In this document: piece by piece, positions 1 through 12,745 of the stretch | How positions within the stretch are numbered: position 1 is the stretch's first letter | Layout: every line of letters begins with the position of its first letter | DNA from: Trichoplusia ni | Lineage: Eukaryota > Arthropoda > Insecta > Lepidoptera > Noctuidae | Direction of reading: 5' to 3' | Length of the DNA: 64,000 nucleotides | Assembly: GCF_003590095.1 (NCBI RefSeq) | Contig: NC_039492.1 | Coordinates: 1,364,001 to 1,428,000, forward strand | Program-made: the position numbers and the translations under genes | The notes under the pieces: generated by a model | What the model saw: only the letters and a program-made list of their open reading frames with translations | What the model was told of the DNA's origin: nothing | The model's database searches: none

Positions 1-52
1 TGTATTACATTATGACAAATCAAGTGGTTGTATTTGAGACTATCCCTATTTC

Positions 53-275
53 CCTACTAATATTATAAATGCGAAAGTAACTGTCTGCCTGTCTGTTACG
101 GTTTCACGTCTAAACCACTGAACTGATTTTAATGAAATTTGGTACAGACATAGAGTCGACCTTGAGAAAGAACATAGGATTGTTTTTATCCCGGACTTTT
201 GAAGAGTTCTCTTGGAAACGCGATATAACCGACCTAGACGCGGGCGAAGCCGCGGGCGAAAAGCTAGTAGTTAAC
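53..275 (-). repeat. Short lepidopteran interspersed repeat, near-complete copy
   Basis: The stretch runs from 'ctactaatattataaatgcg' to 'gggcgaaaagctagt'. Read on the minus strand it starts 'actagcttttcgcccgcgg' and ends in the 'cattataaat..agtag' type boundary. Both boundary motifs recur elsewhere in the window (22,741; 28,865; 51,269; 54,335). I recognise this as a very common interspersed repeat of Lepidoptera, but I cannot place its class. A 61-codon ORF lying inside it (132-317) is a by-product of the repeat. Confidence 0.7.
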
Positions 276-454
276 CTTAAAAATAAAATTCTTGCTACAA
301 TAAGAAATTTACCCTAAATGGCATGAAGTTTTGCCCAGGCTGTACAAAAGGTATTATTTTATTAAACAGTTTATGCGCTAAGAAATTAAATCTCGCGGTT
401 CCACAAACATTCAAGACACAAGCACAGCTCTCCCAAACTTTGAACAAGCATCAT

Positions 455-1189
455 GGATCAGACAAATACAATACTCGTTTGGATCGAACCCGCGACATGT
501 CGCTCTCCGTGCAGTCAAACAAGTCGCAAGCTGAGCCAAAAAAAAATCTCATCTTTTTGTTTTGTAAACGTATTAAAATCTGAAGTGGCTATTTATATAA
601 ATTGTTCTCTTTACATGTCTTAAATTACTGCACCTTTGGCTTCCATATAAATCATGATCATGTCCAGTGATAGGTCAATTATTAGTTATTGACCTCCGCC
701 TTATGTGTGTAATTCAATGATTCACTAGTGCACCTCGGCATCAGATAAAGGCACTAATTGAATCAGCATTCCTTGAAGATCAAGTTCAAAGGGATCTTAT
801 TTCATACTAGAGTAGTCGCTGATTCGCGGGACTCCGTAACATAATCTTGAGTTTCCGTTGAAGCAAAAAGTATGTAGTAATTATTTGTGTGATCAAAAAC
901 AGTAATACGGGGAGTACCCAAAGCAAAAAACTCTAATCGTTAACAAAAAAAGTGGGTATGGTGAAAACACTTACCACTGGAAGCGCGTAAACCATTCGCA
1001 ATCATTCCTGCAACGTAGGCAGAGGCGAGGTCCGAACCGGGTTTTTCAGCCAGTGGGAGTCCGATATATCTCTATACCAAGCTCTCAGCTTAGATTAAAG
1101 GGCATTAACCTCTCACCCTTTAACAAATAAGCATTAAAGGTAGTAAAACCTACCTCCAACACTGGATATTAAATTAAGTAATTTTTCAG
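455..1189. other. Upstream region of the first MARVEL gene; SINE-like scraps only
   Basis: No gene is visible. Positions about 475-530 contain a scrap matching the minus-strand tRNA-SINE body ('gatcgaacccgcgacatgtc'). Positions about 985-1060 hold another tRNA-like scrap ('gaggtccgaaccgggt'). The rest is AT-rich. The promoter and a non-coding first exon of the downstream gene should lie here or further upstream, because an acceptor at 1187-1189 precedes the coding start. Confidence 0.4.
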
Positions 1190-1202
1190 ATGATCTTCCA
1201 AG

Positions 1203-4200
1203 ATGGCGTATCCGAACCAGTTGCCGCCGCCGCCCCCGCCGCAGACGATGGGCTCCACGAACACCGTGTTTATCACGGAGACGCGCTTCGACCCCTCGTA
1301 CGTCAAGACGCTGCCGGGGATCATTAAAGTTGTCGTTATTGTAAGTACTGCACTACACTTGGTCCTCTTATATTCAGACTGCGCCAGAATAAGCGTGATG
1401 TTTCCAAGAACAAAACGGAGACACAAGCTACTATTGTCACTTTTCACTTTAAAATTGGTTCCTAAAGGCTAAATCTACGCGATGGCTCAGATAGGCAAAC
1501 ACGTGAACAACTAATGATAGTCTGGCTATAAAACAAGCATGACTAAGTACAACAATCACATACCGTACGTCAGTTTACATACCGAATCCCACCGCGAAGC
1601 ATTTGAACCGATTACATCTAATGCGCGCATACCTAAGAACAAAACATATTGTTCGAGTGTTTGTGACGCATTAAGCTAAACGTTCATTTACACATTACTG
1701 GTGTCTAATTATGAACGTGATAATGATAAGCGTCTACCTGGCAGGGAGCCATTGTAAGGTCTTTGATCTAAAACAAATAGAAAGTAACTATTCTAGTGGC
1801 TGGCTTTTGACCCGATTGGCAGTCACTTTCTTATGAAGGGACATACACAAAAGTATCTAACCTAACCGTCTCAAACTCATGTTTAGGTACATACCTACAA
1901 CCATACATAACAATATTTTCTATCTATTTATATGATATCGTAATGGTTGCTAATGTGCGTTACAAAATATGTACTGATCAGGTATTGTGTCTGATCAAGT
2001 GATACTGCTTAAATACCCTTAGGAGATAAATGAAATTTAAAATGACTTTCAATTGCACGGAAAACCGATTGGTCACCACGCCAACGTCACTGTGCGCGAC
2101 GACGTAAAGGGTTCGAACCCCGGGAGGACAAACGTTTGATTCATCCACGTATTCCTGTCCTGGATCTGGGAGTTTTGTGCATGTAACTTGAATGTTTGTG
2201 AATCCGCCCGCGACACAAGGAATAAATTACTAACTGCATATTTATCATTCAAATCTTGTCCTGTTTCCTTAAGCCACAATTGAATTAATAACTAAGGTTA
2301 ATCGTATACCACAGGTACTCAACCTAATCGGTTTCATCTGCATCCAATCATCGGCGTTCTGGTCGAATGGTCGCGGGGTCTACTTCAACATAGTGGCGCA
2401 CCTAGGGCTCTGGTTCTCGGGCGGTCTGCTGGTGCTGTACCTGTTCCACATCGTGGAGAAGTACCACAACATCAAGTGGCTGAAGATCGAGATGATCGCC
2501 TACATAGTCATGGTGTTCCTCTACCTGATTGCTTCGACTATAGTTGTCGCGTTCGGGGCTGCCGCTTATTCAGCTGCTGGGGTGAGTTGAATTGTCTATT
2601 ATTTTCTTTTGCAACATTTTCAGTTGTAGCTTTATCAATATAGATATTTCATAAATATTTGGAGTTTTTGTTGTATAAGGTAGAAGTTATGTAGACAAAT
2701 TTGTCCCTTCACAGATCATGTAGGAAGTTCCTCTATACCTAGAAATGTTCGTCCCAATCTCTGTTACAGGTATATATTTGACTAACACCTAAAGGTAGAT
2801 GGATCAGATTTTCTAAACCGAAAGAAAGACTATTTAGTATATTATTAAAACACTAAGACAAGCGTTAATGCCGTAACAGTATCAGTAAATAACAGTACAA
2901 ACATTATCGATCGAATTCCCCACATGTCGCAGTCACCACCTGTTCATATCTTATTTAAAAACAAAAGCCGGCCGACACACACAAACACGCAGACTCCATA
3001 CGTGACCGAGCTGTAGAACAAATCTATAAATATATGTCCATAACTAATTGACTATACCGCGTGCTAACCGTGCTCCTCTTAGTGAGGTAAATTCATTAAG
3101 ATTCTGTTCGGTGACATCATAAGCCAGGTATTTTGTGTTTAAGTGTCTGATATGCTAATATCAAGTGGTTCTCATGTCTGTCAAACTTAATAGTTTTTTT
3201 TAGGTTTATGTCATCTTTACTTACGGTTTTTTTTGGTATTTTTGTGATAAGGTTTTTTTTATGAAAATAATCATTTTGAACCCTTCGAATAGATTCCAAA
3301 TAGACCCCTCCTTTTTAATATCCTCTTCTGTTACTTTTATGCTCTCGGAAAACATGAGCAAAGTAGTATAAAACATTTGAAGTGCTCCTTCGCTATTACC
3401 TACTGAATCTGTATTGTTTATTAAGTATCCTGTTTTTCTTTACTTTTCCTATTCTAGTCACGTCGAACCTACATTTAGATTTTCTCATTTGTCGTTTGAA
3501 TTCCAAGTAAGAAATTGTTCTGAGAAATTCTTGGTTCATATTCACTTTGCTTGGGAACATTATCCTGTACTATTTCAATACTATTGAGTAGGCAGAAAAC
3601 GTAACTTATCGGTTTTCCTTCCCGTTATGAAGCTGTTGTTTGAATACTGGCTAATACTATACAAGTTCTGCCGAAGATAGGAAAGAGCCATCATACCCTT
3701 TCTTACCTATATTTAGTTTCCCTTCCTTACTCAATCACTCCGTAGACATAAAGTTTACGACTTCTTTACCTTTCCAGCCTCCATTATGGAAACTAATTTG
3801 TTTGTTATGTGCCGAACGTGATAATAATACTCGGCCAATCGTTTAGTTTCTCTGTACGTTTGCATGCTCAGAATGCTAATGAGGAAAAATGTTTGCGCGT
3901 TATTAACTTTATAGAAAACGTTTTATGTGCATCAGGTCTTACCTAGACTGGGAATGCGTGTTTAAAATATTTGTATCGGAGAGACATGCATTTTAATACA
4001 TGGGCTTACAGATGTGTGCATTCTGTTCATTAATGTCGAGTAGAAGTCAGGCTACTGTTGAATACAGAATTTCTTCTAAAGCAAAAAAAAAAAATCCTTG
4101 CACGTTATACCCTTTCTAACATACGTTATTTTTAGAGCTTCTCCAATTCCGGCCAGGTTTTCCATTTCAATAAACTTTTCTAACATGTACCACATACTTC

Positions 4201-4344
4201 CAGTTCTTTGGCTACCTAGCGATGGTGGTATACGGAGGAGATGCCTTCCTCAAGTACAAGGCCCTGAAGGCGGGCGAGCTGGCGCAGGGCCACCGCGTGC
4301 TCGCCAAGCAGACACACGTCACCACGCCGCCAGCACTGCCCTAA
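1203..4344 (+). CDS. MARVEL-domain four-pass membrane protein (CMTM/plasmolipin-like), 181 aa
   Basis: There are three coding exons: 1203-1340, 2315-2581 and 4204-4344, both introns in phase 0, with donors gtaagt and gtgagt and acceptors acag and ccag. The cytoplasmic N-terminus has a run of seven prolines. Four hydrophobic segments follow, at roughly residues 40-58, 70-92, 105-127 and 130-150. Motifs shared with the neighbouring paralogue are LPGIIK, NLIGFICI, FHIVEKY, WLKIE and YGGDAFLKYKA. This pattern fits the MARVEL family (CKLF-like/plasmolipin type), which works in membrane apposition and vesicle trafficking; the exact role is not known from sequence. An acceptor at 1187-1189 shows at least one upstream non-coding exon. 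An ATG at 1190, out of frame, precedes the chosen start. That start was preferred because it opens the frame carrying the conserved domain. Confidence 0.85.
2050..2240 (+). mobile_element. tRNA-derived SINE copy in intron 1 of the first MARVEL gene
   Basis: A box B-like 'gggttcgaacccc' lies near 2108-2120, after a degenerate box A segment 'attggtcaccacgcc'. The body then shows 'tgtgcatgtaacttgaatgt' and 'cgcccgcgacacaagg'. The same body and 3' motif recur at 50,135, 53,961 and 58,019. It is a recognisable but diverged copy. Confidence 0.65.
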
Positions 4345-7300
4345 CTGCAGTAGGAACAGCTGTCGGTGAGGCTATACATTTAAGAGACTAGTGAAGTGTT
4401 GTGAACCTAAGATGCTGTTCAGTGTTAAAAGGAGATTTGCGGAAAGCATACGTTGAAGGATCAAGACCTAGTCTTTAGAGGATTTTGACTTACGGTTTTG
4501 TTACATTTTCATCACAGTTATGAATGCACTTCGTCGGATAAACTTCCATTACGCAGTTACAGACTTGTCGACTGAAATCAATCTTAGCTCGTAGCATTAA
4601 GGACCAAACTTCAACGATAGTTTCATAATTGTTCATTTTATCACAATTTTATTACAAAGACTAGTGTTTAAGTGTAATATTTTGTATTATATTTAATTCC
4701 CACCTATTTATTTTAGTCGTCCAGCCTCTGGCATTGAGATTAATCATTTGTGTCAATGATAAGCCTATTTTTTCGACTGATAAGCAAATGCAACGCGTCA
4801 GATGAGATAAAATGCAATGAAATATGAATTCTAAACTAAACGATTACGTCATGCTGAAAATGTTTTGAAATGAGTATTGTGGAAACAAAGGACTTTCAAT
4901 CTTGCTCCATTGCTAGATAAAATATATTGTGAAAATCTCTGAAACTTTAGAGATTATAGGCTAAAGGAATGAAGTAGAAGCAAGCAATTGTCTCAATGAT
5001 ACAAGACATTTCGTCATGGAAAATAAATAGTTAAACAACGGAAACTGAATGTACTATAAAAACTACTTCGCTCATCAGCATTACATTGTAAAAACTTAAA
5101 CATTGTAATTTATTGCTTTGACAAATCCCACATTAACAATGTCACATTTGGCGTGCACATTTTGGTTACATGTAAAATATTAAAACTATAAATAAACGGT
5201 CTAGAATTTAGCAGTTTTACATCTTATAACACAAAAATGTTGGAAACTAGGAGTGGAATATATTATTGCACAAGGGCAAATCATACCTCAATGTGTAAGT
5301 ACTTATTAGAAAGTTATTCATTTAATTTTGAACATATTCAATAATTCGTTTGTACTATGCCACAATCACTATAGACTTATTTGGTAACCAAAAACCGTCA
5401 TCGTTGTTGGTTAACCTACTCATAAACTACAATGTCGAATATAAAGCCCTAAACGAGAATATGAATAATTTTATTACTTATTAAATAAGTTACAATTTCA
5501 TGACAAATGTAATCTTCAGTTTTGATCAATGAACGACACTCTGCAATTTGCTATAAGTAACAGCAGATTGTTAGTAAAATAAAAAGTGGAATGACTAGGT
5601 AGAGGACTGACTTAAAATCAAACTTGGTATATGAAGCCTTATGCCATTGACACAGCTTCTAAACAAAATATAACCGATAGCCTTAATAGGTAAACCTTTT
5701 AAGAGTAATGACCTCATTTTCACACGATATATTATGACGAATGTTGAATATGTTTAACAATATAAAGTTATCGTATTACGTGCTTGTAAAAAGAATTATT
5801 CTTAGATATTTATTGTGATAATATTGCTAAGTGCTAACTTATACTATTATGTACTAATCATCTTCAGAGTTTATTTTGTAAATAATAAATCAATTGTATT
5901 TTTTTTACTATTTAAATATATTTTAAGTGCTTATGTCGTGTATGTCCGTCTACTTATTGGAATATTATGGGACCTCTAGTACCCTTCGCCTTTATGAGAT
6001 TATGCTTGTGAAATATGCTACCAATTTTACGCGTAAAAAAAAAATAAGTTAAAAAAAAACTGCTGCTTGGATTTTCAATATGATTTGTTCCTCTCAGGTG
6101 TATGTAAGGGTATAAAATAAAGTTATTAACTTCTGCAATGTTATCGTTCTTGTGTAATACGGTTTATTTTTCTTTGTACAAAAACATACTATTATGACTT
6201 TATTAGATTGTCGCTTTAGATTTAAGATGTCTGTGTAAACTTCCGTCCACATATGCTTTGCTCACATTCGTGTCAAATACCTATTAATATCTAAGTAATG
6301 TGAATTTGCCAAGTTGTGCTCACTATTGTAAATTTTGCTCCAATCACAATATGTACTTTTGATATTGCCGTAATAAAATTGTGCGATATTGTAAAATTAC
6401 TATAATTAGTATATATATTAAATTGAAAAAAAGCTTTTGTAAGTTTATAAACGCCGAAATATATTCGCTTACATTTTTGATGGCTTTTTTCGACTCATTT
6501 AACAAAAAGTTTATACCTATAAATATTAAATTTAAAGAATGTTAAACGTATTTTAGATATAATTAAAAATTCTGTCAAACGGGTGTTTTTAGTTCTCTTT
6601 AACACGAATAACTTGCGTGATAGCTATATACGGTCATATTATTGACGATATTAACAACAGTGTTATTGTAAATACTTAGCAAATAAGGAAAACTGTTTAT
6701 CTGCTGATTGTATATTAATGTATGTGTAATATATAGGTATTATTTATGGAATTTTATTTATTCCGATCGTTTGCACATGAAATTCGTCATTTATTTTAAT
6801 TCAAATGTATTTTTATATGAAACTAATGTAGATAATTTGCTATGGTTGTCCGATAGCAAAATAAAATGTCTGCTGTAATCACAGAATACCTTTTCTACAG
6901 TTTTATACAAGGTTCTTATTTGTTATTATTTAAAGTATAATGTTACTTTTATAACTTTAAAAATATTATATTTATAAATATCGTCTAACTGATATTATTC
7001 AAAATTGCATTCGTTTTTACATTCGGAGCAAATGTTCTTTAAAGCAATAAGGTTGCTTTTTCTAAAGCACTTGTGGCACAGATTTTGATCACTGATTTGC
7101 CAACTGTGCCTGTGTATGATGCACTGTATCCGGTTTGACCGGCTTTTGTTATTTCCTGTCATTGTTGTATAAAATAAAACTACATAAATGTGTTCAGTTG
7201 TTTTATTTGTTAACGGTACATCAATAAACATCATAAAATATGCGATTATGGTTGCGTAACAATCTTATCAAATAGCTATTGAAAAAAATGTGCTAAGATC

Positions 7301-9496
7301 TATTTTCGTATCTTTCGATTCTCATTTTAATAAATTCCTTTGTTGACGTACACAATGACTACAAAGCCCTTTTCCACCGGCTTAGCTCATACCATAACTT
7401 TTTTTCAAAGCTGTCCAGTACACATAGGTATGTTTTGTTCATATTACAACGAATCTATGTCTTTAATTTTTCATTACTTTCCATTCAAGTTTAAATGGGA
7501 ATGGCTATAACTATTTGCACCCATTATATTACTTCAAGAGTTGAAAAGTTCAAAACAAAACATATAAAATGTTTAAACATTAAGTAACAATTTGTATAAT
7601 TAATAAATTCTTACAAAGTCTTACAATAACTGGTGTAATTAAATTAATACAAAAATTATAAAGCTATTAAAAATACTTAAATGAGGTTAAGATAAGACTT
7701 ACACTATTCTTATTAAGGCAGCATGGTTATACAATCGACAAAATTACACAGACAATAAATGGGCTGAGCAGTATTAAAAATAATGATGGCGATGTCGACA
7801 TACGATCTTTAAAAATATAATATTACCAAGTGAGTTTGTAAACTTTCATAGAAAATGCTTTGCCCAAATTTTGTTTAACCCAAACTTTCAAGAAATACAA
7901 AAGAAACTGTTGAAAAGTTATGGATTTAACATTTGGGGCGTGGTTTCTACAACAGTCGTATAAAAAGTCCACACGATTTTAACCCTTAAGTGAACAGTAC
8001 AGCTTAGCCGATAAAGTCACACATTTAATTTATAGACACTAGAACATCTGACAGCTTGATATATAAAACTGTGTATGAGATAGGTTGTGTTCGATCCTCT
8101 AAATATTTGTGTTATTGCTAAACAGGTACAGAAAAACCTTTGGTCGTTAAGGCATTCTCTTAATTAATAATAATTGTTATAACGTACTTGACTTCAAATT
8201 AATGATTTACATGTTGTGTTTCTTACTTTCGTCTGATATCGAAATCAAAAAATATATTCAAACAAAAAAAAGTAAAACCAAGAAAGAGATATAACAGTAA
8301 GTAGAAATAGATCACAAAATACTAATTAAACTTAAATCTACAGAAACAAAATGCCCAAAAACATATTGGACCCAATGTTCAGTATGTACCTACCGAAATT
8401 AATGGTGGGTTAAAGTTTAACATGATTTTAAAGTAATTATATACTTATTGACAGATATATAAATAATAATGTCATTTTGTGTAAAATACATGGTAAACAA
8501 AGAGTTAGTTTTAGATTTATAAAGTATAAATATACTATATATAAATATTTATAGTAAATGTTTAACAGAAGGTATTTATTGTGCATTTCAACACAGCAAG
8601 TTAATGTGTGTACAGCTGTATTTATGTTAGACATACAATTTATATTTGAAAGGCTCGTAACAAAGTTATTTTTTTAAATTCCATGTTATATTAAATCATT
8701 TTGTTTTGTTAACATGAATATAGTTACAAATAGTTTATTTATGAGAACGTATGAAAAAATACATAACTGTTTGTTCATTAATATGGTATTTCCTAGATTA
8801 TAATATTTGGTTTATCCACAATGTTTCGTTCCGTAAATTGCAAATTGAAAACCTTTGTACTGTGTGGTTACTAACCAGTAATTATTGAATGGTTAAGAAA
8901 GTTGGAATTGGGATCAATAGTTTCCTTATCAAATATAATGAATGTATAATTATATAAAAAGGTATATTTTTATAGAAAATGTTAATATATTTTAGATTAC
9001 CTAAATATTACAGAAGACATAGATAAAATATATAAACGTTTTCTTGACTTTGTATAATTAAATATAATAAAAGGCACATCAGATATATCAAGGCACATGC
9101 ACATGTCAGCATCTTATGAACACAGATACAATGTCAAACATGATTATCAGGTTTCAAAATAGATTAATTTTTACTTAACTATAAGTGAAATACTAAAACA
9201 AATTTCACACTTACTCTTAAACGCAACATACACAAAATAAAACTGCATGGCGCCGACGTATTACCCTGCTCTCTTGCTCGCCGATATATTACGCTAAGCG
9301 AAAACACACATCTAGCATCTGCTTTAGGCTAGCACTAAATTACTACCAACAAATTGTTGTAGGGAAAACAACGAATCCAGACGAATGTGCTGTTTTCCCC
9401 TCAATTCCATTTAGTCAAAAATAATGCAGTGTCAATGACGGCGCCGTTACACGCGATGTGAATAACTAGAGGTAGGTCTCATCGAGTCTCACGTGT
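4345..9496. other. AT-rich region between two convergent MARVEL genes
   Basis: It holds the 3' UTRs of both convergent genes. Several AATAAA hexamers on the plus strand could end the first gene, for example near 5,193, 5,883 and 6,117. The last is followed by T/GT-rich sequence, so a long 3' UTR is possible. No convincing exon is seen. The only oddity is a 79-codon minus ORF at 6995-7234 with a C-x2-C-x12-C-x2-C spacing, discussed under findings. Confidence 0.5.
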
Positions 9497-10591
9497 TTAC
9501 TGCGGTGGGAGCCCTCTCTTCCACGCCTTGTACTTCAAGAAGCCGTCGAAACCATACGCTATGATTGCGCAGAGACCGAAGAACTGGAATGGATGAATAA
9601 TTGGCATGTAAAAATTTTTGATCATAAAATAATAACGTGCTCATGTGAGTTAGCTGGTGCATAAAATATGTATTCTTGTATAACGGGCAATATGCTATTC
9701 AATAACAGTAAAAGTCGTCTATTTGGCAGTCAAATGACGTGAGGTATTTCAAATTCATTAGATAAGAGATAGGCGTAAGATATGCACGCAAAAACAATCT
9801 GACTGTATGTTTATAATTTAGAGCACTTTTTGTAAGCCTCTACTCCTAGTGAAGCCTAGCTTATTATGAAATTGCAAGAGTCTTGCATAAAGAGTTCTAA
9901 ATACAGGTTCTAGTACAAAGTTTAATAAAAAACTATAGTTACTATAGAAACAAATAAATACAACTTACCCCAACTGCATAACCCACACTCTCACCAATGG
10001 TAGTGGCAAATATTGAGCAGCCAATGTATGTCAAACATACTATGACACAGTAGAAGAACTCAAGCTTCAGCCACGGCAGTCTATCATACTTCTCAATGAC
10101 ATGGAATGTGTACATGAAGAGTATCAGCGCTGTGATGATGTTGGCCACCCAGTACAGGATGTTGTAAAAGATTGCCGACACCCATGTCCACGATATCTTG
10201 ATGCAAATGAAACCTATAAAGTTGCAGGCCTGAAATAAAATGGTATGTTATAACTAACAATGCTTGAAAGTAAAAGAAGAAAGAAGAAACCCCTATACTC
10301 TGAGGTAAATGATACATCAAATCAAATTAGCAACTACAAATTCGTTTTTGTAAGAATCATACTACAAATAATAGATGTGTGATTGATATCACTCCAAAAA
10401 AAGATGATTGTTGAGAACAAAAGTAAAAAAGAACATTTTTCTTTTTCAGTGTTTCTATAATAGTATTTTATTACACTTACCAGCTGCACTAGTTTCAATA
10501 TACCAGGTATAGTTTTAATATATCCTTTATCAAGCCTGAGGACCTTGGCTGGTCTGTCTGCAGGTGACTCTGGGTTGCTGTTGTAGTTCAT
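9497..10591 (-). CDS. MARVEL-domain four-pass membrane protein, paralogue of the upstream gene, 152 aa
   Basis: On the minus strand the coding exons are 10591-10481, 10229-9969 and 9583-9497, both introns in phase 0 with gtaagt donors. An acceptor at about 10605-10607, 14 bases upstream of the ATG, implies a non-coding 5' exon. The protein has four hydrophobic segments and the motifs IPGILK, NFIGFICI, FHVIEKY, PWLKLE and FGLCAIIAYGFDGFLKYK. These align residue for residue with the plus-strand neighbour, and the introns interrupt the same codon boundaries. It lacks that protein's proline-rich N-terminus and has a much shorter C-terminal tail. The pair therefore arose by local duplication with inversion. 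A membrane-organising or vesicle role is inferred from the family only. Confidence 0.85.
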
Positions 10592-10607
10592 CCTGACTTA
10601 AATACTG

Positions 10608-12745
10608 GAATGATAGAAAAATATAATGAACACAGGGTAAAAGAATTAGCCTTGATTGTAAACTGAAATATTAAGTAACTGATACAGTGATAAAGGTTGT
10701 TGTCTCAGCTAGTCTTTTTAAAATGTTCATGTATTTGCTTCAATAGATTTGTAAAGATTATTGGAGATTATGAATCATGTAAACTGTAATTAGCTAACAC
10801 GCGAGTATGACACATTTTGTTATCATAGTTACGTACTTTTATCAGCAAATACATTTTTTAAATAAAGTCATCACTCTTGTTTGAAGCTATATCTTTGCAT
10901 TTTAGTATAAACAATAAAACACAAAATTAGCCGTACCTGATAACGTTTGCACTAAATACCTAGAAAAGCGACTACAATTAGTTGATATTAAGGTTTTGTA
11001 TTAAATAAGTGTTCATAAAATATAAATCATTAAAATTTACCTAAAAGATTTGGACATTTACTAGTTCACCCTTATTATGATGTTTTAAGAAAATATTAAT
11101 AATATAATCTATAATTTCACATTAAAATCATGTTTACGTCAACAGTTAACTATTTAAGCAAAATTCCCTGCCTGTGGACAACATACGGTAGGTTTTAGAT
11201 AAATCTACAATATACTGTAATTTATCCACAATGACGCCTACGATAAATCTAATTAAGCTCACTTAATTGTCGGCTTGGTGAGGCAATTGTAAATAGAGAA
11301 AACTACAATCACATTACCTTACAGTAGGGTACGAAGTCTTCATTCACGGCAACCTGTAGATGCCAGATCTTAACACCAGTATTTTACATTACACTCGGAA
11401 TAGATAGAACTGTTTTCCTGGATTCTTAACGAATTGGAATAAAAATCCACTGCAAGTTTACACGACACGATGATATCCTAGAACAATCAACATTCAACAA
11501 GTGAATGACATTGTCATATGCCAATTTGTCACATGAGACTAAGAGTTACGTTCAGAAATTGATAAGATCATTAAAAATGTTATTAATTTTTAATCATTTT
11601 TTTTTAATCATCATCAGAATAATTTCAATTTTCTAGAGTTCTTTATCTTAGTCACTTGAGATTTTTCCCAAAGTCAGTCTTTAACAGTTTGAAGGTCAAG
11701 ACTGATTGTCGAAAAGTCGACGAATTATAGCAACCAAATAGCAACCGAGTTGAAGTTGACTTGTATTTCTGAACTTTAGAACTCCACTCTCCCCTCGGGC
11801 CCCGCACGCTGATTGCCGCTGGCGCTGTCATGTAGTAGTTGACGGACCATAGATAATACATATAATACTGGTATAGATGAGACACTGACAGATCAGTTCT
11901 TTATTTCACTACTTGCCCTGTAAACTAGATGGCGCTAGCGTCTGCGAAGCGATCTATAGCTATATGTATGTATGCACTCATCTACATAATATCTATAGGT
12001 TGCTATAGGTAGTTACGCATAGTACAGCATTTTTGCCGTGTATAAAATGTACTAAAGAGAAAAAAGAATACAACAAAAATATAAAGATTTTTCTTTATTT
12101 ATAAATACGGATAATTTATACAATTTATTAATTAACGTCTACAACGTATTGAAATTAAACCACTTTTACTTTGACACATTTTTACTATTATAATTTACTA
12201 AGTAATATGATTTAGAAAAATTATTCTCTAATAAAATCGTAATATGGTTTAATTTCATTGGCTAACATTCATAATACACTTATGGTATATTACAATCACC
12301 AATTAATTCACATTAATAGAAACCATTTTTAAATTATTAAGGGTATAATTGAGAACCTTCTATTTTATTTATCGATGTAAATAAAGTAGATGGTTGGAAA
12401 TGGCCACCCATCAAAAATCACATGATTTAAATCAATCAAATCATTTAATTAACAATAAGGTTTTAAATATCATTCACATTATTTCCTTTTTTATGAATTT
12501 TATAGAAATTGTATGCTTGTAATTTAAGTATCGTTATTATCAAAATCAGCAATTTTTCCTGTTAAAATTCTATTTACACCCGTACACCAACTATTTACAA
12601 TTAAGTTGATGAACAAATTAATTATATAATTAGTTAAAATCAATTTATGTTCATCGCATTGAATAATTGAAAAATCACATCTGCAATTTATAAAAAACAC
12701 AATTATTATTTTTTTAAGTTATTATTTCGGGCGATCAAGTCTCAA
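10608..12745. other. Intergenic, AT-rich; likely promoter of the second MARVEL gene
   Basis: Upstream of the minus-strand MARVEL gene I see no exon that I can defend. It should contain that gene's non-coding first exon and promoter, which I cannot place. From about 12,060 the sequence becomes extremely AT-rich and runs into the remains of the P-element-like locus. Confidence 0.35.
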
